In this document: positions 45,168 through 57,291 of the stretch, piece by piece
Numbering within the stretch: position 1 is the first letter of the stretch
Layout of the letters: every line of letters starts with the position of its first letter
Assembly: GCA_013146195.2 (NCBI GenBank)
Contig: CM028379.1
Location: 56,431,693 to 56,495,692 of the forward strand
Source of the DNA: Codonopsis lanceolata
Lineage: Eukaryota > Streptophyta > Magnoliopsida > Asterales > Campanulaceae
Direction: 5' to 3'
DNA: 64,000 bases
Translations under genes and position numbers: made by a program
The notes under the pieces: generated by a model
The model's database searches: none
Told to the model about the DNA's origin: nothing
Seen by the model: only the letters and a program-made list of their open reading frames with translations

Positions 45168-45475
45168 GACCTGAAAAAGTCAAAGGAACAAGGTCCCCTT
45201 TATTTTCTTTTGGGTCCTGGGGATTAGCAATCTTTTGGGACCCATACCTACCTAACCTTGGGAGAACTAGGTCTCTCATATTTTGGTGTGAACCTTAGCA
45301 GGCATTCTGGGGCCAGATGGCCTAAACAATTGCAAGAATGACAAAAATTCCATGGAGAATTGTGATCAGCTTTTGCTGTAGAGAGCTTGTGACTTTCTTT
45401 CGTTATAACATCATTCTTGGGTTCAGCATGCTTGTTGACAGTTGTATTAGATTTTGTAGGGGTCGGATCAACGTA
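45168..45475 (-). pseudogene. Ty1/copia Gag nucleocapsid fragment
   Basis: The minus strand contains a zinc knuckle CHSCNCLGHLAPEC (C-X2-C-X4-H-X4-C) preceded by a charged linker (DPTPTKSNTTVNKHAEPKND). The frame then continues toward the protease after a break. The gag sequence ends abruptly at 45475, where a CACTA-like terminus begins; the N-terminal gag and 5' LTR are not found. Confidence 0.8.
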
Positions 45476-45500
45476 CACTACAGAAAAAAAAAACGACTTC
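45476..45500 (+). mobile_element. Candidate CACTA (En/Spm) transposon terminus
   Basis: CACTACAGAAAAAAAAAACG starts exactly where copia gag stops. Plant CACTA elements begin CACTACAAGAAAA, so the match is good but not perfect. The three bases before it are gta. I found no matching inverted end followed by gta to the right, and no transposase. Confidence rests on one terminus only. Confidence 0.4.
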
Positions 45501-47229
45501 TTGAAAATTAAAGAATAAAACATTTTATTCGCTGTAAATTTTGTAACTCATCCAAAAACATTTTCTCTTACACCCACCAACACAACAACTATTAATTCAA
45601 ATAAACTTAAACATGAAAACTGCAACAAACAAAACATATAAAATAAATTGAATGAGACAGAGTGAACTAACAAAATATTATTTTGAAATCACAAATATTT
45701 CAGACTATTAAGTAAAACTTAGCACACATTTTAAAAAAAGAAAGAAATTAAAATACAAATATTTAAATTTACAAAACTTACGAAGAAACGTTGTTTAAAA
45801 AAATAAATATAAGTCTGACAAAAATTAAATTGAGATTCAGTTGATTACCATAACAATTAATTAAGGAACTAAAAACTAAATATTAATAATAAAATTAAAA
45901 TACAACTATTTAAAATTGCAAAAATTAATTACAAAACTTACAAACAAATATCTCATTAAAACAATACAATGCATACTCGGGAAAAATTATAGATAGCCAC
46001 CTCGTCAACTCAAACGGAAGGTTATGCTTAAAAAAATGTGTTGAGGAAAACATTCATGTAACTGTAATTGATTGCGAAGATGATGAGAAATAAAAAAAAA
46101 ACCATAACTAAGGGGTTATTACATATTTATTGGTTGTAGTAGTGGACTAATTCATACAAAACTCATAATTGAGGGGTTTATATGCAACTTACATATTTAC
46201 GAATCAATCTGGACCGTCAATTGTGTTTGAAAAAAATCAATCTGGGCCGCCAGTTAGCCCATAATCTCTTTTATAATATAGATCTTTGACCCGACACACT
46301 ATTTAAAAAAATAATTAACTATATAATAAATATTGTTGTAATATATGGTTTTTTTATGGCCTTATGTATGTAGTTTCCTTAAAACAAAATGTACTATTTA
46401 CACTATAAAACGTTGTCATTTACGAAGGAGGGACACCACCCAATTTTTTTTGTCCAGGCAGGTCGATCTCTGTTTCGTTGCCCAACAATAGTGATGTTTA
46501 AATCTAAAGTTTGTTGTCGTAGTTGTTAAAAAAGACGATGACATTTTTAGAACAATATTTCAAATTGTTGTCTTTTATGGTTGAAAATAAAAACACTAGA
46601 CTACAGAGGTTGGAAATTTCAAAAGTGGGCTTGGCCGAATTTCACCTTATAATTAATTTGCCTCAAATGACATTTGAGCCTCGTTTAGGTAAAGGGGGCT
46701 CCCCACTACATTGCCCAATATGTTATACATAACTAGTAAATGCTACGAGTCTGGCCCATGCATGACAAACCAATTCTAATCTCTCAGGTATAAATAAGGA
46801 ATAATTGCGGGCTGGTACAATTTGGTGAAATTGTAACCGCTCAGCTACCCTATTTATTTATAAACCTCTAAAGTTCATTTTCGTTAATTTTTTTTTTCCA
46901 AAATGCACAAGCATACGCTGTCTTCTCTCTCTTTAACAAAGTTTTCTCTGTTTTTCTTCCTCCTGCTACTTCTTTCTCTTCTCCGTATCACACTTTCTTT
47001 CTATTCTTCCTACAGCTTCGTCTCCATCTCTCTTTTCTCTATTTCCAACCTTTTTCATCTTCTCTGACCATTTTGTCCATAACTTTTGATCCCTTATGAA
47101 CCAAAGGACCCACCACATATCAAATCGAAGATCTTGATGACATCTAGATAACAAATTGGCTTTACTTGTTGATATCTTCATTTTAAGGCCAAAAAATGAT
47201 GTTTCTATACTATTTTGGGCTTTGAAAGT
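45501..47229. other. AT-rich stretch without recognisable gene
   Basis: No coding region is supported. Motifs resembling ACGNTGTCATTT occur at about 46400-46420 and 46530-46545 and could be subterminal repeats of the candidate CACTA element. Long poly-T and poly-A runs and a CT-rich tract (about 46917-47045) are present. The open frames here are short and match nothing I know. Confidence 0.6.
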
Positions 47230-47995
47230 TTTCCGATGCCCAATTTTTACACACAGATTTGGGGGCAGTGTTCAATTTATTCAATCTGAAGCCAAATTTG
47301 TCCATTTTGATGCCCACATGTGTTGATATTTGGTGGTAGTGTTCAATTTTGTGCATTTCGATGCCCAACTTTGTTTATATTTGGTGACAGTGTTTAATTT
47401 ATTCAATCTGACACCAATTTTATCCATTACGAGGCTCAACTATTTTGATATTTTGTGGCAGTGTGCAATTTTGTCCATTTCGATGCCCAACCTTGTTGAT
47501 ATTTGGTTGCAGTGTTTAATTTATTCATTCTGACGCCAATTTTATCAATTACGATGCCAAACTATGTTGATTTTTTGTGGCAGTGTTCAATTGTGTCTAT
47601 CGATGCACAATGTTTTCATTCCGATGCCCACATTTGGCAATGACTTTTTGAATATCGATGCCCAAATTTTGACAGATTTCAATTGTGCATTTCAAAGCCA
47701 AGTGTATTCATTTCGATACCCAAATTTGGCAGTGGCCTTTTAATTTCGATGCCCAAATTTTGACTGATTTCAATTGTGCATTTCAATGCCCAATGTTTTC
47801 ATTCCGATGCCCAAATTGGGTGGTGTCTTTTTTTATTTTTGACGCCCAAATTTTGACAAATTTCAATTGTGTATTTCGATGCCCAATGTTTTCATTCCAA
47901 TGCCCAAATTAGGCAGTGGCTTTTTGAACATCGACGCCCAAATTTAGGTAGATTTCAATTATGCATTTTGATGCCCAAATTTGGGCAGTTGCTTT
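47230..47995. repeat. Minisatellite with core TTCGATGCCCAA, two period lengths
   Basis: A degenerate array is built on the core CGATGCCCAA. In 47230-47630 the period is about 122 bp (CAGTG landmarks at 47266, 47388 and 47510). In 47630-47995 the period is about 92 bp (GATTTC landmarks at 47675, 47766, about 47859 and 47951). Open frames across it only encode the repeat and are not genes. Confidence 0.85.
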
Positions 47996-48750
47996 GTGAG
48001 CGCTCAGTGCACGCGCTTGTTGTTCATTAAGGGTATCTTCGTCATTTTATAACAAAAAATGTACTTTAGCAGTTAAAACAAATAGACTTAAATATCGATT
48101 TGGCCAACCTACTTTCACACATATTTCATTAAGCTCACTGTATTTTTTTTCTCAATTTAATCACTATAGTTGGCCAATCAAACCAATAAGGACACTGAAG
48201 ATCATTTCTGTTAGTTAGATTGACGGAAATATTTATGTCATTGCTTGTAGATTGTTTGGTATATTTATGTGCATAATTTCTGCTTTATTAGAAGAAAGTC
48301 TTCCGTTGTTTATTTGATAAGTTATCTGGTCAATGCACATTTGAATACAACTGCATTAAAAGCTGCATTGACATTATTCTCGAAATCCTAGCTATTATTG
48401 TACTTTCAAAGCACATGTCCCTCCTCGTTTTGGGAGAACATGCACGTGATCTGCTCGCGAAGAGGGGGTACGTGCATGACTCGTGATCGCTAATTGGGTT
48501 GTTTGGGCCTGGTAGCTCAATTAGAATATACTTTTTATATTTATTAATAAGTTGTTTTTCGTAACATTTTTCGTGTGGTTGTAAAAAGCTAAATGATGTT
48601 TTCCAGAAAATGAAAATAAAATCATTTTTTGGAAATCAGTTTTTGGTCGAAACAAAACGAGCCCAAGTGGAACCTCATGGTTCATGCTCCATCCCGGAAG
48701 AGTTCTATTTAAGGGAGAAACCCCATTTTTTACACAAAGGCCACATTGAA
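47996..48750. other. Region upstream of the P450 relic
   Basis: No gene is recognised. It may contain the former P450 promoter; 48700-48750 precedes the ATG with no clear TATA box. An open frame does run into the ATG from 48610, but its upstream residues are not P450-like. Confidence 0.5.
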
Positions 48751-49669
48751 ATGATGCCCTTTGTTTTATATTTAGCAATTCCCTTGCTTCTCTTCTTCCT
48801 TTTTAAACACCAAAACACCAGAAAAACGCTTCTTCCACCGGGACCTCCTGGACTTCCTATTATTGGGAACTTGCACCAACTTGATACGGGATACCTCGGC
48901 CCCTTGTCGCCATTTATGGCAACTCTCTTAGAAGTATGGTCCTATCATGTCCTTACGACTTGGATGCTTTCCAATAGTGGTGTTTTCCTTAGCAAGAATG
49001 GCAGAACAAGTACTGAAAACCCATGATCTCTTATTTGCAAATAGGCCATTAATGGTTAGCCTAAAGAGAATATTTTACAATGCCGTAGAATTGATTTTTC
49101 ATCCGCTAAATGATTATCGGAGAAAGTTGGGCAAGATATATGCAATTCAATTCTTTAGAACCAAAAAAGTGCAATCTTTTTGCTCAATTCGTGAAGAGGA
49201 GTTATCTCTAATGATCCAAAAAATTTCAATGCTTGCTAGAGATTCTTAAGCAATAAACATAAGTGAGATAGTACTTATGGCTCTCATGAGCACCATCATC
49301 TGTAGAATAGCTTTTGGTGAGAGATACGAGAATGAAGGTCTCGAAAGAAGTAGATTTCATAGTCTATTAAACGACGCTCAAGCGATGATGTCATACTTCT
49401 TTCTCACGGACTATATTCCTCTACTGGGGTGGGTGGATAAAGTGAATGGTAGTCGTGAGCGTCTTGAAAAAACATTCAAAGAATTGGACTCATTTTACCA
49501 GGAAATAATCGAGGAGCACCTTCATCCCAACAGACAAAAACATGAGCATGAAGACTTTGTCGATGTCTTACTTAGGCTCAGAAACCAACATTCATTTAGC
49601 ATCGACTTCACGTTCGATCACATCAAAGGAGTGCTTACGTTAATTACTGCACTCTCCATCTCAAAATGA
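48751..49669 (+). pseudogene. Cytochrome P450, CYP71 clade, N-terminal half, pseudogene
   Basis: It starts MMPFVLYLAIPLLLFFLFKH, a membrane anchor, followed by the proline hinge LLPPGPPGLPIIGNLHQLD. The frame shifts near 48900. The P450 sense continues as KYGPIMSLRLGCFPIVVFSL and AEQVLKTHDLLFANRPLM (48947 on), the C-helix region DYRRKLGKIYAIQFF with the usual W-R replaced by R-R, and NISEIVLMALMSTIICRIAF, FLTDYIPLLGWVD and EDFVDVLLRLRNQH (to about 49640). Stops lie at about 48929 (in LS-KYGP) and 49247-49249. The sense ends at DHIKGVL before the I-helix A-G-T-D-T, and no heme-binding exon was found downstream. It most resembles CYP71/CYP83-type enzymes of specialised metabolism; no substrate can be assigned. 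It is the only host-type gene in the window. Confidence 0.88.
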
Positions 49670-50355
49670 ATTTTCATTTAATCTTTATTTTTTCTTGTTT
49701 TAAAACCAGTGTTTACTTTTACTTTTATACTGTAATTAAGCTTGTTATAGCCATCATTAAAGGTCTTTAAAGAAAGCTAACTTAGTAAAACCCCATTCCA
49801 ACTAGCTTGAGTGAAACTGCCTCTTCTTGCCATCTGCAGCCACATACACACACACACACAATCATTTCAGGGTTAAATTTAATAGATTTCATTTCCAACT
49901 TTATTCTGAGCATGTATATATTCTACAACCTTACAGAAAGAAAAAAAAACACTCATTTTAAGATAGAGAGAAGAAACGAGTTGTTAAAAGGAGCTTCAAA
50001 GACTGCATAAGCTATTTTTAGTACCTGGAATTGTTAGGTAGTTCTCCTGTACGTGATCGTAAACAAAGAATTTCAAGTAAACATTAACCTCCCAACCCTA
50101 AGGAATACTGGTCATATCAACAATTACTAGATAGAGTGAGATGTGATTCGTATTTTTCTATCCCAACTTCAGAAAGTAGGGAGAATGACTCTACTTTAAG
50201 CACGTAATGGCCAGGCTCTTTATCTCCACTCGATTGAAACCCATTACAACCTAAATATCAAACGGGTTGAAATATGTCGAATTGAATGGGGTAATGTGTT
50301 AAAACCGGTCAAGCTGTCTGAACTCGAATTTCCACCTAAAAATCCATATATTTAT
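49670..50355. other. AT-rich stretch between P450 relic and LTR E
   Basis: No coding sense is seen. A (CA)n microsatellite lies at about 49840-49860. The second half of the P450 gene is not recognisable here. It ends at the LTR start at 50356. Confidence 0.6.
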
Positions 50356-52850
50356 TGTAACACCCCGCATTCTTGCATGTGTATTGTATGCTTGCTTTCA
50401 TGCTTTCTTGTTGATTGTGAGCATGTTTACTTAGTCTATATATGATTTAGAAATAATCATAAGTCATTCATGAAGCTCTTAACATGTTTAGAATCATGTA
50501 AGCTTGTTTGTTGAATCGCCGGTTCGATTTCCTTGTTTTGGCCTTAGCGATTCTTCCCTCGTTGCTCGTAATTACTTGTATTTCGTCGTACGAAGTGTTC
50601 GTTGAGTTCTTGGCTTTATATTCAGGTCATAACCATGTTTAAACAAGCCTTTTCCATGACGAAGTTATCCTAGTTTGATTGGTGTTTGATTCGTTAACCA
50701 TTCGTCGCATGATTTGAGCCTTGTTCTACCTTGTTCTGGGTGTTGTTCGGGTGCGTTTCCGACTTGTTTTGAGTTGGGTTAGACCTTAGAATAGTTGCCC
50801 ATAAGTTTGGGACCATTTAGGACATGTTTAGACCAAGTTTTGAGGACATAGGCGCCCGCCTGGCATCTTGTGAGGCGCCCGCCTCAAGTTCTGGGAGCAA
50901 TTACAAAATGAGCAGAATCAGGAGAAGAGCCCCAGTAGATGAGGCGCCCGCCTGGAGATGTTGAGGCGCCCACCTCAACATCAGAAACTCACTTACGGGA
51001 TTTTTTCCCTGTTTTGCTGTTGAACGATTTCTATACCCAAACCCCCTATCTAAACCTTTCCTAAACCTCCCTAACCCTCCTCACTTAAGTCCTAACATCC
51101 CTAAGTAGTTATAATGATGGATTAAGAGAGCTTGTTGATCATTAAACCACAAAATCAGATTTGTGAAGAGACCACAAGGTCTTGACACTTGTCCCACTCA
51201 ACATTTGACTTCCTATAAGCCACAAATCAGCCATTAGACTTCTCATTTGCTGAGAGCTTTTCCAAAAACGTGAGAGAGAGTTCTTGAGAGTTCTTCCATG
51301 GCTTCTTGAAGCTTTGCTCTTGGTCTTCCCTCATCCATTCTTCCTTTGCCCAAGCCACCTTCATCAAAAGCATAGAGCTTGAAGAGTGGATCATTTTCAA
51401 CCGAACGGTTTTCTCATTTGCTTTCTTTGTTGAAGAACACAAGTAAGTTACTCCTCTTCTTCTTCTCCTTAGTTCTCATTGACCCTAAGGAAACAAAGCC
51501 TATGGTGATTGAGATCAATGAGGACACATATATGCTTCCTATGCTCTCTTCTTGTGTTTTGAAAATATGAACTTGCTAGGAGCATGTATAGGATGATTTC
51601 TTGCTTATGAAAGTTTATAATACTCTTTCATCTTGTCTATTTAAGGTCTTGAACATGTTAGAAACAGGTATTACTTGTGTTGCTTGAACAAGTGCTATAT
51701 GATAATGCCCTAAATTGAGCCTACATTATATGTTGTTATGTTATATGTGTTCTATCTTCAAAGTTGAACTCTATGATGCATATGAATTACATTGTAATGC
51801 CTTGGTGAATTTACAACCTTGTTGAACTTAGAAATGACCTAGGTTGGGTTATGAAGCAAATAGCTTCAATCTCTCCAAAATTGGGAATTTAGAGAAAAGA
51901 CTCAACGGAGTCGACTCTAGGGAAGATTTGAACATGTTGAACTCTAATTTCAATCCCTACGAAGTTTGGACACCGTTTGATTGAGTTTACTCAAATATGA
52001 GCTTGATATAATTGTTTGCAAAGTTGTTATGAAGTATTGGTTTTGAACAATTAATTGCCTTGACATGTTCTATGGTAGAGATTAATACCCTACTTTGTCG
52101 GACGAGTTCGCTTTTGTCGAATTCGGTCCTTAATTGGTTTAAGTCAAGTAAACATCTACTTGTGCATCACATTGAGTCCAGCTGGCATTATTTGGTTTGT
52201 TTATTGGGTCGGGGTGGGACGATGCATCGCCTTCACGAATTATGGGATTCGTGCTCGCTATGGATCGCCGCACCTGGGACTTCACACACACCTCCATTGT
52301 TGGCCGCAATGGGGAAGTAGCCCCTTTGCCGTATCAATACGTGCCGCATTGGCTTGCTATCTAGATCGAGTAGGTTCTCAATAAAAGTCGATGTAATCAC
52401 CGAGCATCGATGTGGCACGATCCAGTATAATAAAGTTTGTTGCAGGAGCTACGAAGCGGCCGTGACTATATCATATCCTACTTGTATGATTTATTTTACG
52501 CACTTACATGAATAATGTGTTAAGTGCTATATGATGATCATGTACCATAATTGTGAAAAATGTCATGCTATAACATAAACATGCATTTTTAGTAACTTAC
52601 TAATTCTTTCGACTTACCCTATTTGTTTGCTTTGTTTTCCTTAGATCCGAGCCGAGGTGACGGTTCGCGCTAGACTCGCCATACTTGCGTTTGGTTGCTC
52701 GCGAGCTAGAGGTTGTTCTTTTGGATTTGTAGTTAGTCTTTGTATTTGGAAAGGACGTTGGGAAGCAAGTCACTTAGACTTGTCTTGGGAATTTTGTTGT
52801 TGTAGTAAACTTAACTATTAGATATTTATATTCTTGTCTTGCTAGGAGCT
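50356..52850 (+). repeat. LTR E, second Tekay-like family, right end uncertain
   Basis: It starts TGTAACACCCCGC. Its layout mirrors LTR A/B: a palindrome block (four AGGCG-CC-CGCCT copies, 50850-50976) followed by TTACGGGATTTTT, CCTATAAGCC, AAAACGTGAGAGAG, a GTAAGT donor-like site at about 51442, and TTCTCATTGACCCTAAGGAAACA-like sequence. Sequence similarity to LTR A is only local. No primer site or internal region follows; copia leader sequence begins by about 52860, so it is a truncated or solo LTR. Confidence 0.72.
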
Positions 52851-52940
52851 GGATGAGTTTACTGCAATCTGTTGTAGAAATCAGAGATTCGTTGGTGAAG
52901 ACGATCTCATTGAAGATTTATTTTCTATGAAGTTCTTGAG
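52851..52940 (-). other. Copia leader fragment, left of the LINE/LTR insertion
   Basis: The minus strand after the insertion continues the leader found at 55009-55068. AAGTTCTTGAG occurs here (52930-52940) and again at 54998-55008. No open gag frame is visible. The assignment is inferred from this target duplication and from the primer-site/LTR end at 55054-55072. Confidence 0.4.
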
Positions 52941-53696
52941 TAGATTGAGTTACTCGTTGCTCACAGTGTATCGTTTGATAATCTTAGATGTAGCTTACAC
53001 TGCTACTCTGTTGCTCACTTTTCACACATTTTTGCTGAGCCATAGAGAGGGTTTATATAGGCGAGAATTAATATGATCGTTGAGAGATGAGGACTCGAAG
53101 ATTTCTATCCGTTGGAGATATAGTGGTTGAAGACTATAGGATATAGATCTTTGTCCATAAGATCTTTGACTTGTTTGGAGCAGAGATTTAGTCCATTAGA
53201 TCTTGGAACTTGATGTCTGTCAGACTAGGTTGAAAAGTCGCTGAAGAGTAGGTCTGATGTATGTTGCACTGTCAGGTGGTCTGTTCAATAAAGTAGTTGC
53301 TTTTTGACTTTAACAGACTACTTGAGTGAGAGAAAGTCTTGTAGCTTTGAGTATGTCAGGCTTTATGAGGCACAGACATATTTATCTTTATTTGAATATC
53401 TTCTCTGACTTTTCCCTGTAGCACGTGCAGATTTTGAAGTTTGCCGTTGGAGATCTTCAAACTAGTGGAAACATGTCTTCTGATGTAGGAGATCTGATGT
53501 CTACTGGTACGAGCATTTTAACTTGTGGCATGTCTGCCGCTGAAGGCTTTTGACATAGCTGCATGTCTTCCGATGCTACGTGTAATTTGAAGTAAAGCTA
53601 GAGGTCCAGCGACCTATGGATTATGGTGCGTGTGCACTGTAGCTCTGAGCGATATCAAAAACTTTTTGCATTTAATTCTGCTTTGCATGATCAAAT
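52941..53696 (-). repeat. Sirevirus-like LTR fragment (U3 and R part)
   Basis: The minus strand runs from TTTGATCATGCAAAGCAG at about 53694 through a TATATAAACCC box (about 53050-53060). It resembles the LTR at 19784-21031 in layout and short motifs (ATCCGTTGGAGA, CTTCCGATG). Neither canonical terminus is present, so it is truncated on both sides. Confidence 0.5.
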
Positions 53697-54999
53697 TAGA
53701 GGTTCGATGTCGGGATGATTGTGAGGATCGTCGATAAGCGACCTATCGCCTTCAGGGAGAGTTTCAAGTCGCCTCTATTGGCGCATTCTCGAAATTTCAG
53801 TGCAACAATGGGCCAAAAAATTTGGAAAGCTTGGATTCCAATGAAGGTAAGTGCTTTTATTTGGCGTATGATGCAATTGCTTTGCCCGATGAATGAATGT
53901 TTGCAATTTAAACATATTCAATTGGCATCCAAGTGTGTTTCTTGCCAGGGAATCATGCTCAAGAGCGGTGGAACATCTGTTTGTTACATCCATTTTGGCC
54001 AAGTCCGTGTGGCGGCGTTTTGCTCATCCGTTACACAAAGTTAGTGTGTATGCGAATATGAATCATTTGTTCGTGTTTGGTCGATTATTCGTCTTGAAAC
54101 ACCGGTTTGGGGCTTCTCTTTTGGGCGTCTTTATGTTTGGTTCTTTGGGAGATTTGGAAGGCCGGTGTGCGGCCGTCTTTGACAATGTTCGGTTGTGGCG
54201 AGAGGTTGTTTTTCGAAGTGTTTTGGAGCACACGAAAGATATGCTTGGTCTACAAACCCCGAGGCTTTGATCGGACATCGTTGTCAAGTGGCGTTGCGGC
54301 GCCTTCATATGCCTATTCGGTATGTGGCTCGTTGAAGGGTAAGTGGGTTAGATGGATTCCTCAGTTGCAGTGCTGGTATAAACTTAATTCCAATGGTTCG
54401 AGTATTAATGGAAAATGTTACGGAGGGGGAATTATTCGGGATTCTCAAGCCGGTTTGATTTGCGCCTTTTTGCATTATTATCATCTTGGCACTAATATGA
54501 AGGCGGAGATCTTGGCTCTCCGAGATGGTTTGTTGTTGTGCCACGAGTTGGGTTTAACGGAGGTTATGGTTGAGTCGATTCTCTCACTTGGTGAATTTTC
54601 TTCGGAAGAATAGTGTTGCTCCTTGGCAATATGTTTACATCCTCGAGAGAATGTTATAGGCTGATTGGTAATTTCGAGTTCAGGCATGTTTTTCGAGAAC
54701 AAAATGGTGTAGCAGATCGGCTGCGGCCATAGCTCAGAGCACCAAGAGCGTCGTGTTTTCACAAGTAGAGCTAACCTACCCGGGGGAGGTTCGTAAGGCT
54801 ATTCGTTTTGATGATTATGGATTATATAGCTTTAGATCTAGACATGCGGGATGAGTATCTTAGTTTGTATCTGTTTTGAGGTAAGGCTCAATACCGCCCA
54901 TTTCTTAGGTCCGGTTGGTTGTCCCCTCAAGTTTAGTTCTTTGTTTTATTTTAATAAATGCAGCCGAGGTTAAATCTTGCTTTAATTAAAAAAAAAAAA
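53697..54999 (+). pseudogene. L1-type LINE, 3' end of ORF2 with poly(A)
   Basis: The plus strand encodes, in shifted frames, the plant LINE zinc-binding region after RT (IWKAWIPMKVSAFIWRMMQL, LQFKHIQLASKCVSC, AVEHLFVTSILAKSVWRRFA; 53810-54030). A C-terminal RNase H follows (WIPQLQCWYKLNSNGSS, GGGIIRDSQAGLICAF, KAEILALRDGLLLCHELGLT; 54340-54600). It ends in a 12-base A run (54988-54999). The RT domain itself is missing, so this is a 5'-truncated copy with several stops. AAGTTCTTGAG after the A run recurs at 52930-52940. Confidence 0.85.
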
Positions 55000-55198
55000 G
55001 TTCTTGAGAGACAGAAGTTTAGGCTGTAGAAGGATGGAGCAACGAGACAATGAGGTCTGGCGATACCAATTGAATGAAGAGTGCAGCATATATCCTTTGG
55101 AATGCCTTGACTACGGAGGATTGACCATAGGTTTCATCGGCCTGAAGATCAAATAAAAGTGGAGGGAGAGCAAAATGATTAAGGAATATTAAAAGCAT
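55000..55198 (-). other. Copia 5' LTR end, primer-binding site and leader
   Basis: The minus strand reads GCACTCTTCATTCA (LTR end at 55071), two bases, then TGGTATCGCCAGACC (55068-55054), a degenerate tRNA-Met-type primer site, then leader sequence. The remaining LTR part (55071-55198) is cut at 55199 by LTR C. The site matches the usual TGGTATCAGAGC only in the first seven bases and scattered positions after. Confidence 0.45.
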
Positions 55199-57291
55199 TG
55201 TGACGACCGACCACGGATCTCCTACGAGATCAAGGTCGTGCCATCAGGACAAACTAAAGAGGCAGACAAGCACACGCTAAGCATAATGGTGCGAGTCAAA
55301 AGGCGAGCCAACCGGCTCCGCACGGGAAAGTAAAGCCATAACGGCAATACGGAAAATAAAAAAACCAAAACACCAAGGGCAAAACCATAATGGGACCCGA
55401 ACTATCAAGCTCTAAATATAAACAACCAAAGAGATAGTAAATCTCTCGGCCCAAAAATTCGGCAGCGTGGCGCAACATTAGACCACACTGACAAACCATC
55501 GGCAACCAAAGTAGGCAGCGGACAAAATCAACGATAAACAACACTCAGCGGCTATAACATGCTGGAGGAACAATTCACTATAACCATATAATCAATGCTA
55601 AACCACCAACCAAACCTCACGAAAAAACTATCGGAGGTAGGAACAACAATATACCACAACTAGAATAAGCGAGCCACACATGCTCGAAACAACAAAGAAA
55701 TAAATACTAAGGGTACAAATGCTCGGCAATACAATAGGCTCCCAAATACACAACCATAATATAACACTACAATCTACCCAAGTAAAGTCTACATAACTTT
55801 ATTCGAACCTCACAATAAATACAACATAATAATAAATAACTCCAAGCTTTTGACTTGGAAGACCACACTAAAAGTCGTTATCAGAAGCGGCTAGCGTCTA
55901 ACGGGATCACTTTGCACACACTAGGGAAAACAATCACACGAGGTGAGTCATAATGACCCAGTAAGTTTCTAAATGCAACATGTGGCATATTATGACATGG
56001 CATGGCATAAATGCATAAACATATAAAATCATGGTATCATGCTAGTATACCATCATGAAACATGTACTTAATTTTTAAAGCACATAAACTCACATAAATC
56101 AAGTAGCATTTTATCTTTCATATAAATGCTCATAAATAAACATGTGTAACGATGGCGTATTGAACCATTACAATCAAATCCGGGTTCAAACCCGACCAAC
56201 TTACCATGAGATCAAACCTCAAACCATGATCAGGGCTCAATTCCCAATCAATCATACCACAGGGTTTCCTCCCAAATAATCTCAACTCATCGGTTTCCTT
56301 AATGAGTACTCGTTACATTCATCCAGTCTAGGATGAGAAATGAGAGCTTCGATGTCGGGCTAGATGGCATAACTTGAGATCACATCCCACTATTGGCCAA
56401 ATAGTGAGAAAAGGACTGATGCAACGATTCATAGCGATTGTTCCCAGACTATGAATCGTCCCATTCTTGACACAACAACAACCCGCGTTGGACTTTAAAC
56501 CAAACGCGTTCAAGTAGATATTTACTTGTCTAAACCAATGAGACCAAATTCATTATTATCGGACTCATTAAATCATGTAGAGACATAATGCTCTACAACA
56601 ACTCATAAACCATGCACATAATTGCACATAAACAAATAGGGCATAATGCTCCACAAAATCCCAATCCATGCACATATTTGCATATAACCACGTGAGACAT
56701 AATGCTCTCACAAATCTCATAAACCATGCATATAATTGCATAAAATCAAGTAGGACATAATGCTCTACCAAACATCATGAACAATGCATATATTTGCATA
56801 TAACCATTGTGTTCAACTAACTTACAAGTTTAGTTTAAAACTACTTATTGAGGTATTCATTATTCCTCAAGTCATCAACCTGATCAAGTATAGCTTACAA
56901 GCTTAATAAAATATAATGTGAGGTCTTCCATAATCCTCAACTCAAACCAAACCAAGACTACTACGCTAGTCTCAAAATATCCACAATTCAAGACTTATTA
57001 TTTTAGTCTTTATTTTAAGTACACGGACTCAATCATAGTCTAATCGTCATACATGATCGATAACACCAACACCATACTTAAAACATCATGACTACTCGTG
57101 ATCACTTCTCTAGTGTTTAATATACGCAACAAAAATCCTTGAGAAGAGGATTCTCTCTTAATCTTCTCTTAAATAATCTCATGACCTTATGTGGGTCTCA
57201 TATTGTCCCATGCTCTAACAAGCATGCTTAAAATATTTCTAGTCGGTCTCAAAACATAAGTGTCGCCATAGGACACAACCAAAAACCGGTG
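55199..57291 (-). repeat. LTR C, Tekay-like (same family as LTR A/B), truncated
   Basis: It starts TGTGACGACC on the plus strand and corresponds, inverted, to about 28480-31137 of LTR A (for example the stretch with ATAATGCTCTACCAAAC and GCATATATTTGCATATAACC). It stops at 57291, where another LTR begins, so its U3 side is missing or displaced. Flank agcat (55194-55198) would be its target duplication. Confidence 0.82.

Noticed and set aside
46131..46146. TTGTAGTAGTGG as the right end of the CACTA candidate
   Set aside because: It does not mirror the left terminus closely and is not followed by gta, so the pairing is not supported.
46735..46790. Helitron-like 3' end on the minus strand (…ATTTACTAGT)
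   Set aside because: There is no convincing GC-rich hairpin 10-12 bp before CTAGT and no matching 5' TC end was found.
47330..47912. Open frames with a repeated peptide in the minisatellite
   Set aside because: They simply translate the tandem repeat. There is no start context or supporting domain.
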